Shown in pieces: positions 45,048-51,239 of a stretch of DNA of 51,239 nt. The notes below the pieces were generated by a model. It was not told the DNA's origin. It made no database searches and saw nothing but the letters and a program-made list of their open reading frames with translations. Origin of the DNA: Deltaproteobacteria bacterium. Its GTDB lineage: Bacteria; Desulfobacterota; Desulfarculia; Adiutricales; Adiutricaceae. The position numbers and the translations under genes were made by a program. Numbering within the stretch: the stretch's first letter is position 1; every line of letters starts with the position of its first letter. The DNA lies in contig JAISEL010000011.1 of assembly GCA_031264185.1 (NCBI GenBank), positions 1 to 51,239 of the forward strand, written 5' to 3'.

Positions 45048-48000
45048 TTACCTAATTAGGCTTAATGCCAGCTGGGAAAGGCTGTTAGCCTGAGCCAGCA
45101 TGGAGGTAGCTGCCTGGGAGAGGACATTGTTTCTGGTAAACTCAGTCATCTCGGTGGCAACATCCACATCTGAGATGCGGCTCTCCGAAGCCTGGAGGTT
45201 TTCGGACTGGACAGTCAGGTTGGTCATGGTGTTCTCCAGACGGTTCTGGAGAGCGCCTAAATCGGCCCTGATCTTGTCTTTCTTTGTGATGGACTCGGTA
45301 ATGGCATCAAGAGCTGCCTGAGCAGAGGATTGGGTCCGAACTTCGGCTCCATTCCAGTCTCCGTCAGCGGCGTTCTGTATTTCCACAAAACTAAAGCGGT
45401 CCATACCATTGATGATACCAGCGGTTAGGTTGGGAGTCTCAATTTCGCCTTCATTGGCAATCCAAATATCCCTTTCCGCTCCGACGTCCCGACCGTTTAG
45501 AGTCAGATTCCAGACCTCATTGCCCAGATCTGATTTGGTCTGGGTTGGCTTCATGGTCGCCCAGTGCTGGCCCCCCAATGTGAAGGAAGTGCCAGCCGAG
45601 TGCATCTCGGCATTCTCCACGTTTTCAAAACTGACAGCGTTCAGAGCGCTTTGGGAATGAACATCATCACCGGCCACTTCGCAGGCGAGAAGATCGTTGA
45701 AATTGCCCCCTTCTTTGGTGAAGACATAAAGCATGTCAACTGTCCTGCCGTTGGAATCGAAAGACTGGACCATGGCCCAAAAATCTTTAGAATAGGCATT
45801 AATGGCAGATGCCAAAGCCTTGGTGGTAAAAGTCCCCGAATCGCTGCTCATGTCACCGACCTTAAACACTTCCTTTGAGGAGTCTATCTTACCTGCCAAC
45901 ACTTTGGTCACCGGTGAATTTTCATTTCTGGTCATGGAGGCGGGCTCCACGGCCGGACGGTTAGTATTGGTCAATGGTACAGCGCTTAAATAACTGTCTA
46001 ACCCCACAAGAGCGTTGTTAACAGTTCCCCCGGCCAACGACGCCAAATCCCTGGTGTTTATGTCTGTGTACTGGCTGCCCAGACTTTTAAGTTTCTCCCG
46101 CATCCTTCCCTGAATGCCCAAAAATGAATCCCCGATTGATGTTATCTGTTTGACAAATCCCACTCCTGGAGGCAGTGTATTGTTTGACGCCTCGGTGCGA
46201 GTCTTGACATATACCTCGCCCACCGTGTTGCCTCTGCCTTTTATCAGATTAACCGGATAAGCAGATGTTAATCCATTTTGATTAATAACTTTGTCCATCC
46301 AGTTTGCTGCAGTTTCAGTCCCGTCAAAAGTGACAGTCAGTTCAGTAAATCCACCCAGAGCCGTCGCCAGGGAAGCTGAAGTAGTAAATTCGCTTCCCTT
46401 CATAAAAAGACCGGTATTTTTTACTCCTGCGTAGCCAGCGGTAAAAATAGCACTAGCAGCTGCCGAGGCGGCCCCCCTGAATACTGCGAGAGAACCTATA
46501 GCTGAATTCATCAGTTTGTCATCAATTGTAATCGTCAGTTCCCGCATACCTAATTTGTTTGCAATTGTTTTAGAAGATGTCCAGCAAGCAGTATTATCAT
46601 CTACAAAAATTCCAGTCGAATATACACCGGGGGCAGTAACTCCTGATATGAACCCAGTTGCCGATAAAACTGCTTTAACAATGGCTGAATCAGATACTGA
46701 TGTGAGATCGTAATTTGCAGATGTTCTAATAGCGTTGGCGCTTGTCTCAAGAGTGAGCCTGGTTAAACCGCTAAGTTTGCTGGCCAACGCAGAAGAACTT
46801 GTCCATTTTCCAGTTGCATAATCTACCCAGACATCAGTTTCGTAGGATCTGCTGTTACTAATCGGAGTAGCTGATATATTAAATCCAATGATTGCAGATA
46901 TGTTTGCTTTGCTGAAAAGCGCTGCTGCACTGGCAGAATTGGCTGCAGAGACGACCTCTAGAGCGGACAGATTGAAAGTTACCTCGGAAAGGTTAAATTT
47001 GCCAGCCAATGTGGCCGAAGTAGTCCAGATTCCGCCTCCGTCGGCGTAAATACCGGTTCTGAATTGGGCGCTTCCGTAGACATAATTGGCCGAAGTCACA
47101 CCTAGAGACTTTAAATACGCCGATGTAGCCTTAGAATTCGCGGCGGAAGAGTCTGAAGTCAGCAACATGCCTGTCATAATTCTGCTTATGGCTGATTGAA
47201 GGGCTGCCTCTCCTGCGGCGCTGTTAGCGCTCGCCTCAGAACCCAATACGGTGGCACTGGCATCCAAATTGCGGCCGTTGGTCAATAAACTTCTCAAATC
47301 TCCGGTTGCCCAATATCCTTCATTCCCAAGCTGCCAGGCAGATGTATTATATCTGAAAGTATATGAGCTGTTAGTAATTGTTCCGCCTCCAGCTACTCCA
47401 GCTGATCCCCAATAATACGCTTCTTCGCCGAGACATATGGCCAATGTGCCGCCGCATTGAATCTGCTGCATCAAGGCAGCGCTCTGAAGTTCAATACCCA
47501 CACGGCTTTGGGTTCCGTTGTTGACCTTGTTGATCAAAGACTGCAGACTGTCTGCAGAGCTGACCGTATATCTCCCAGCCAAATACCTGCCTGTCAAAAG
47601 AGCCGAGTCCTTGTCTTCCTTCCAGTCCCAGTTGTACCCGTAACTAAAAGTTTCTCCGCTGGTGAATCCGGCCCGGCCATCTAAAGAGCTGTAGCCGGTG
47701 GTGCAACAGCCTGGCCCGGCTAGAGGCCCTGCCCCGGCGGCGCCCTGACCCCAGATATCGTTTTTGGCATCCCCTCCGATCCTAAGTCCGGTGGAGCTGG
47801 TCGCCCTGGCATCCCCAATGTTGACAAAATAGTAATCCTCGGCCGGATTATTGGAGATCCCAAAGTGGATCTTCAGGCCCTGTCCGCCGTGCTGGTTGGT
47901 CACCGACCCGTCCAAAAGCTTAATTCCGTTGAAATTGGTGGCATTGGCGATACGGTCAATTTCCGCAGCCATGGCCTGATACTCGGAATTGATGATTTCC

Positions 48001-48263
48001 CTCTGGGCTGTGGTGTAAGTGCCGGTAGCGGCCTGCTCGGCCAGTTCCTTCATCCGGGTGAGCTTTTCATCAATGACGCCCAGAGCTCCGTCGGCCGTCT
48101 GAATCATACTAATGGCATCAGCCGTATTCCGAATACCCTGGTTCATGGTAGCGATGTCCGCCCGCATCATTTCCCGGATAGCTAACCCGGCGGCGTCATC
48201 GGCGGCGCTGTTGATCCGAAGTCCAGATGACAACCTTTGAACGCTAGTTGACAACCGATCATA
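45048..48263 (-). CDS. silent flagellin cassette 2 (lacks start codon and N-terminal codons)
   Basis: The homologous part covers about 1,070 codons, from YDRLSTSVQRL to LSLIR. The frame stays open to a TTG at 48305, but those 14 upstream codons (AT-rich, no homology) are not credible coding. No ribosome binding site or sigma-28 promoter precedes it. The first 190 or so and last 260 or so residues are nearly identical to cassette 1, while the repeat-rich middle differs at many positions. It has its own terminator. Together with cassette 1 and the intact gene at 50677 it gives three interchangeable flagellin bodies. Confidence 0.85.
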   Translation of the reverse strand, partial: YDRLSTSVQRLSSGLRINSAADDAAGLAIREMMRADIATMNQGIRNTADAISMIQTADGALGVIDEKLTRMKELAEQAATGTYTTAQREIINSEYQAMAAEIDRIANATNFNGIKLLDGSVTNQHGGQGLKIHFGISNNPAEDYYFVNIGDARATSSTGLRIGGDAKNDIWGQGAAGAGPLAGPGCCTTGYSSLDGRAGFTSGETFSYGYNWDWKEDKDSALLTGRYLAGRYTVSSADSLQSLINKVNNGTQSRVGIELQSAALMQQIQCGGTLAICLGEEAYYWGSAGVAGGGTITNSSYTFRYNTSAWQLGNEGYWATGDLRSLLTNGRNLDASATVLGSEASANSAAGEAALQSAISRIMTGMLLTSDSSAANSKATSAYLKSLGVTSANYVYGSAQFRTGIYADGGGIWTTSATLAGKFNLSEVTFNLSALEVVSAANSASAAALFSKANISAIIGFNISATPISNSRSYETDVWVDYATGKWTSSSALASKLSGLTRLTLETSANAIRTSANYDLTSVSDSAIVKAVLSATGFISGVTAPGVYSTGIFVDDNTACWTSSKTIANKLGMRELTITIDDKLMNSAIGSLAVFRGAASAAASAIFTAGYAGVKNTGLFMKGSEFTTSASLATALGGFTELTVTFDGTETAANWMDKVINQNGLTSAYPVNLIKGRGNTVGEVYVKTRTEASNNTLPPGVGFVKQITSIGDSFLGIQGRMREKLKSLGSQYTDINTRDLASLAGGTVNNALVGLDSYLSAVPLTNTNRPAVEPASMTRNENSPVTKVLAGKIDSSKEVFKVGDMSSDSGTFTTKALASAINAYSKDFWAMVQSFDSNGRTVDMLYVFTKEGGNFNDLLACEVAGDDVHSQSALNAVSFENVENAEMHSAGTSFTLGGQHWATMKPTQTKSDLGNEVWNLTLNGRDVGAERDIWIANEGEIETPNLTAGIINGMDRFSFVEIQNAADGDWNGAEVRTQSSAQAALDAITESITKKDKIRADLGALQNRLENTMTNLTVQSENLQASESRISDVDVATEMTEFTRNNVLSQAATSMLAQANSLSQLALSLIR
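48247..48263 (-). other. predicted recombination site S2 at the 5' edge of cassette 2
   Basis: On the minus strand the 17 bases TATGATCGGTTGTCAAC are identical to the intact gene at 50740-50756 and are in the same frame (TAT GAT CGG TTG TCA AC). The next base differs (T instead of C). Homology stops upstream of this motif. Confidence 0.7.
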
Positions 48264-48722
48264 AAGTATTGTATAAAAAGATAGGTAAAAACGTAATAAA
48301 ATCAAAAGATTAAAAAATTTAACAAAATAGAGAACTTGATTTTTTGCCTCTAGGTCACCTCAGGGTCACCCTGTATCAACCTCATGATTATATAATTTAT
48401 TGTTTTTGTTTAGTTATAAAAAACTATTAAAAATAAATTTTTGACCATCAAAATTTATGTGATAAATGCAAACTGCTTTAATAAATTAAGTCTTTTATTC
48501 TATATGAGAATATTTTTTTTTTTGTCATCATAAAATATGGATCTTAAGTTTTATAAATTCTGTTATAAAATAATTAACTAAGTAATCATATTTATAGTCT
48601 GGAAAATCTGATTTTTATAAAAATTTCTCTTTGTTATTTAAATTATTAGTCTTGACTAACTGCCTTTGACCGATTAAAATGATTGAGTGCGTGTTCATAG
48701 ACCAAACTCACTGGAGCAGGCC
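48264..48722. other. AT-rich gap between cassette 2 and the recombinase gene
   Basis: No gene. Contains two adjacent odd palindromes at 48352-48372 and long A/T runs. It presumably holds the recombinase promoter; none stands out enough to place. Confidence 0.45.
48352..48372. promoter_or_regulatory. two adjacent odd palindromes, possible protein-binding site
   Basis: AGGT-C-ACCT (48352-48360) and AGGGT-C-ACCCT (48362-48372) lie one base apart and share GGTCACC as a direct repeat. Dyads with a single central base resemble the form of the GGTTG-T-CAACC site. It may bind the recombinase arm domain or a regulator. Function is inference. Confidence 0.4.
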
Positions 48723-49922
48723 ATGAAAGTCCGACTGACCAAAAATTTGATAGACCGTATTCAACCTGCCGCCAAACGTCAGATTATTCTGGACTCTGAG
48801 GTCTCAGGTTTGGCTTTATATGTTACCGGCCAATTCCTGAACGACAAGGGGGAAGTCAAGGGAGGCCATAAATCATTTTACTTTAATTACAATCTGGGCC
48901 GGGGAGTGAAAAGGCAGCTCCACCTGGGGCCTTATCCGGAACTGACTGTCCAGAAGGCCAGGCTCAAGGTCCAGGAACTTAAGGTTGATATCGCCTGCGG
49001 CCGGGATCCCGCCAGCCGGAAAACTGAGATGTCTAAAGACTTTCTGACTGTGGATTACTGTCTGGACAAGTTTTTCCGGGAATACGTTGATGTTTATTTA
49101 AAGAAATTCACGGCTAAGGCCTACTATTCTTTCCGAAAGACCTATATTTCCCCCACTTTAGGCCATCGGGATGTGATATCCATCTCTTTTCAGGATCTCT
49201 CCCAGCTTCATAAAGACCTTAAGGACAAGCCGACTTCGGCCAACAGGGTCCTGGCATTATGTTCGAAGTTCCTCAATTGGTGCGAAAAAGAGGGGTTTAG
49301 GGCCAGAGGGTCGGCCTCCACCAAGGGGATCGAGAGATATCAGGAAAAACCGATCTTAAAGTTTTTAAGTGTGGACCAATTAAATGAAATCTGGGACACC
49401 ATCATCCGGCTGGAAAAAGATAATAATATCAATCTCCTGCCGGCCACCGCTTTAAAGATTCTGATGCTGACCGGGGCCAGAAAAAATGAGATTTTAGGCC
49501 TTAAGTGGTCGGAAATTGAGTTTGATAAAGGCCGGGCTGTTCTGCAGGACAGTAAAACCGGCTTTAAAGTACTTTATCTGCCGGAACAGGTGCTGGACCT
49601 GCTGAACACCCTGCCCAGAGAAAGTGAATTCGCTTTTCCCAGCCGTTCGGTGAGCGGTCACCTGTTTGACCTTCAGTGGCAGTGGAGGCAGGTTTTAAAA
49701 GAGGCCAAACTGGAAGGCCGGTGGCGTATCCATGACCTTAGGCACGGCTTTGCCTCAGCTGCGGTCAATAACGGCGGTTCTCTGCCGTTCATCGGCTTTC
49801 TTTTAGGTCATAAACGCGCCAGAACAACCGAAAGGTACGCCCACGTGGCCGAACACCCGGCCCAGGCCTTATTAAATCAAGTGGCTAAATCCATCATCCC
49901 CGCCCTGGCCAAGGGCAACTAA
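48723..49922 (+). CDS. tyrosine recombinase (integrase family with an arm-binding domain)
   Basis: From the ATG at 48723 (GGAG at 48713-48716) the protein has 399 residues; a GTG at 48687 would add 12 without a better ribosome binding site. The N-terminal arm-type DNA-binding domain (DUF4102-like: DSEVSGLALYVT, FYFNYNLGRGVKRQLHLGPYPELTVQKARLKVQEL) and SAM-like core-binding domain are followed by the catalytic domain with all six residues in place: R253, K278, H337, R340 (HDLRH), H363 and nucleophile Y372. Normally such proteins integrate islands or phages, but no attachment tRNA or cargo is visible here. It lies inside the predicted invertible segment, as Hin does in Salmonella, although Hin is a serine recombinase. 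Confidence 0.9.
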   Translation: MKVRLTKNLIDRIQPAAKRQIILDSEVSGLALYVTGQFLNDKGEVKGGHKSFYFNYNLGRGVKRQLHLGPYPELTVQKARLKVQELKVDIACGRDPASRKTEMSKDFLTVDYCLDKFFREYVDVYLKKFTAKAYYSFRKTYISPTLGHRDVISISFQDLSQLHKDLKDKPTSANRVLALCSKFLNWCEKEGFRARGSASTKGIERYQEKPILKFLSVDQLNEIWDTIIRLEKDNNINLLPATALKILMLTGARKNEILGLKWSEIEFDKGRAVLQDSKTGFKVLYLPEQVLDLLNTLPRESEFAFPSRSVSGHLFDLQWQWRQVLKEAKLEGRWRIHDLRHGFASAAVNNGGSLPFIGFLLGHKRARTTERYAHVAEHPAQALLNQVAKSIIPALAKGN

Positions 49923-49944
49923 CCTCACCTAATATAATTATAGT

Positions 49945-49972
49945 TGCCAGTTACTCTTAAATATAACTGGCA
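49945..49972. repeat. inverted repeat after the recombinase gene
   Basis: TGCCAGTTA (49945-49953) and TAACTGGCA (49964-49972) form a 9-bp stem with a 10-base loop. There is no strong T run after it. It may end the recombinase transcript or be a site for a DNA-binding protein. Confidence 0.5.
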
Positions 49973-50469
49973 CCAAAAAGCCCGTTCTATTTTGGAAGTG
50001 ACCATAGGCTGCCTTTGGTCAATGAGTCCAATTTTACCATAATTATCAGTCCTTGAATATTACAACAAATATTACAGGTTAATGCAAAATAAATAACTCT
50101 AACAATACCTTTTTACAAGCTATTAAGGTTATTTATTTTCCGGCGCCTGAATCATATCCAGGGAATCAATAAATATGCCAATAAATCATTGATTAAATCA
50201 AAGGCCTTATTTCGTATTAATGGCTTTAAGCCGCTGACCGAAAGGTTTTCCAGGTTTTAGTCATTAATTGCTTTAGGTTTAGCTGTATAAGCATGATTTA
50301 AGAATATAACGCTGATAAAAATATTTTACTAGAGGTAAAACAAAGATATGGCTGATAAGTAGCATTAAAAACAAATGACCTGCAACTTTTATTAATTGAA
50401 TAGAACATGTATTTTACTCAAAGGTCAGGTTTAACAATAGGTAAAGTTAAATTTAGTTGTGAAAAAGAC

Positions 50470-50496
50470 TTAAGGATTAAGAATTTATGCCGATAA
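50470..50496 (+). promoter_or_regulatory. sigma-28 (FliA) promoter of the flagellin gene
   Basis: GCCGATAA at 50489-50496 is a perfect sigma-28 -10 element. TTAAGGAT at 50470-50477, at the standard 11-base spacing, matches 5 of 8 bases of the -35 consensus TAAAGTTT. It is the only such site I found near the three flagellin copies, and it lies inside the predicted invertible segment. Confidence 0.8.
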
Positions 50497-50663
50497 GATA
50501 TCCAAACAGGAACCCATGCCTGAGGGCAGAGTTTCCGTTTATACACAACTAAGTTAAAAAACAGGCTTAATCCAGTTTATCTTAGTGAACAAGGAAAAAG
50601 CCTTAAGGAAAACCGGCGGAAATTTTTCTTCCGGCCGGGTGGCAAGGATGCCAATACATACTC

Positions 50664-50676
50664 AAGGAGGATTCAC
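50664..50676 (+). promoter_or_regulatory. ribosome binding site of the intact flagellin gene
   Basis: AAGGAGG at 50664-50670, six bases before the ATG. The two silent copies have nothing equivalent at their 5' ends. Confidence 0.85.
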
Positions 50677-51239
50677 ATGGCTCTTATTATCAACCACAAC
50701 ATGACCGCTCAAAATGCGGCCAGGAACCTGGGGACAATCTATGATCGGTTGTCAACCAGTGTCCAGCGGCTGTCTTCCGGCCTCCGGATCAACAGCGCGG
50801 CCGATGATGCAGCTGGCTTAGCAATCCGGGAAATGATGCGGGCGGACATCGCCACCATGAACCAGGGCATAAGAAATACGGCCGATGCAATCAGCATGAT
50901 TCAGACGGCTGACGGGGCCCTGGGGGTCATTGACGAAAAGCTCGTCCGGATGAAGGAACTGGCCGAGCAGGCCGCGACCGGCACTTACACCACAGCCCAG
51001 AGGGAAATCATCAAGTCCGAGTATCAGGCCATGGCTGCGGAAATTGACCGCATCGCCAACGCCACCAATTTCAACGGAATTAAGCTTCTGGACGGGTCGG
51101 TGACCAACCAGCACGGCGGGCAGGGCCTGAAGATCCACTTTGGAGTCTCCAATAACCCGGCTGAGGATTACTACTTTGTCAACATAGGAGATGCCCGGGC
51201 TACCAGCTCCACCGGTCTTAGGATCGGCGGAGACGCTAA
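50677..51239 (+). CDS. fliC: intact-start flagellin gene (runs off the window)
   Basis: The visible 187 codons start MALIINHNMTAQNAARNLG, the typical flagellin D0 start, and continue IYDRLSTSVQRLSSGLRINSAADDAAGLAIREMM into D1. From codon 25 onward it is nearly identical to the two silent cassettes. It has a strong ribosome binding site and a sigma-28 promoter, so it should be the expressed filament protein in this DNA orientation. Its 3' end, and so its variable middle, lies outside the window. Confidence 0.93.
   Translation, partial: MALIINHNMTAQNAARNLGTIYDRLSTSVQRLSSGLRINSAADDAAGLAIREMMRADIATMNQGIRNTADAISMIQTADGALGVIDEKLVRMKELAEQAATGTYTTAQREIIKSEYQAMAAEIDRIANATNFNGIKLLDGSVTNQHGGQGLKIHFGVSNNPAEDYYFVNIGDARATSSTGLRIGGDA
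50740..50756 (+). other. predicted recombination site S3 inside the intact flagellin gene
   Basis: TATGATCGGTTGTCAAC at codons 22-27 (Y22 D23 R24 L25 S26 T27) matches S2 exactly over 17 bases and S1 over the 13 bases TCGGTTGTCAACC (50745-50757). It is inverted relative to S1 and S2. Confidence 0.7.

Larger units (their letters stand above)
49923..50676. other. promoter and leader region of the intact flagellin gene
   Basis: A 750-base AT-rich stretch without a gene. It contains an inverted repeat after the recombinase gene, the sigma-28 promoter at 50470-50496 and a leader of about 170 bases with a GGCGGAAATTTTTCTTCCGGCC hairpin-like part at about 50612-50636. Confidence 0.5.
48247..50756. 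other. predicted invertible segment (S2 to S3)
   Basis: A 2.5 kb stretch bounded by inverted copies of TATGATCGGTTGTCAAC. It contains the tyrosine recombinase gene, the sigma-28 promoter, the flagellin ribosome binding site and the first 22-27 codons. Inversion would join that promoter and start to cassette 2 in frame. A larger 6.2 kb inversion (44581-50757) would join it to cassette 1. This is a prediction from layout. Confidence 0.6.

Noticed and set aside
48264-48305. The 14 upstream codons (LILLRFYLSFYTIL) as a real N-terminus of cassette 2
   Set aside because: No similarity to flagellin, AT-rich, TTG start without a ribosome binding site, and the intact copy shows a different N-terminus.
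48723-49922. The recombinase as the marker of an integrated phage or island
   Set aside because: No tRNA, no attachment repeats, no phage or cargo genes next to it; only flagellin genes surround it in this window.

Overview
The window most likely comes from a motile, Gram-negative member of the Desulfobacterota (former Deltaproteobacteria). Two features point to a Desulfovibrio-like or gut-associated relative: the gene order fliA-flhG-flhF-flhA-flhB-fliR-Q-P-O-N-M-L-motB-motB-motA, and a divergent DnaA resembling what I remember of Desulfovibrio initiators. Species assignment is inference only. I saw no tRNA, rRNA or CRISPR array.

Layout. 1-340: a transposase scrap and a possible terminator. 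341-15758 (minus): one compact flagellar operon for the export gate, C-ring, stator and regulators (FlhF, FlhG, sigma-28), apparently driven by a sigma-54 promoter just upstream of motA. 16160-18856 (minus): an exported M16 protease. 20044-20784 (plus): a PilZ protein. 21091-22722 (minus): a peptide-binding ABC protein. 22889-24488 (plus): xseA and a small ORF. 24489-25952: a gene-poor stretch. 25953-28552 (plus): dnaA and hisC. 28898-32432 (plus): pta, proC, a small Cys-rich ORF and a lipoprotein hydrolase. 32497 to about 36960: a 2.2 kb tandem duplication of an AAA ATPase/PD-(D/E)XK gene, one copy with a single frameshift and one badly decayed. 37544-41154 (plus): a glycosyltransferase-like protein, a DUF1573 protein, surE and a J-domain protein.

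41386-51239 is the most interesting part. Two giant flagellin genes (about 1,068 codons each) lie on the minus strand. Both lack a start codon, the first 24 or so codons and any recognisable sigma-28 promoter. On the plus strand, facing them, is a flagellin gene with an intact 5' end, a good ribosome binding site and a clear sigma-28 promoter; it runs off the window. Homology of both silent copies to the intact gene begins at the same codons, in a short odd palindrome (GGTTG-T-CAACC), in the same reading frame in all three. A tyrosine recombinase with all catalytic residues lies between the silent copies and the intact gene. I read this as an intragenic inversion switch: recombination between inverted sites would flip a 2.5 kb or 6.2 kb segment carrying the recombinase, the promoter and the first 24 codons, joining the start to a different flagellin body in frame. 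The bodies share conserved ends and differ in a repeat-rich middle, as expected for antigenic or phase variation.

How the genes fit together: the sigma-54-driven operon builds the export gate, C-ring and stator and makes sigma-28; sigma-28 should then fire the flagellin promoter, so the inversion would decide which filament protein that promoter feeds. PilZ and the acidic FliL-like protein may tune the motor.
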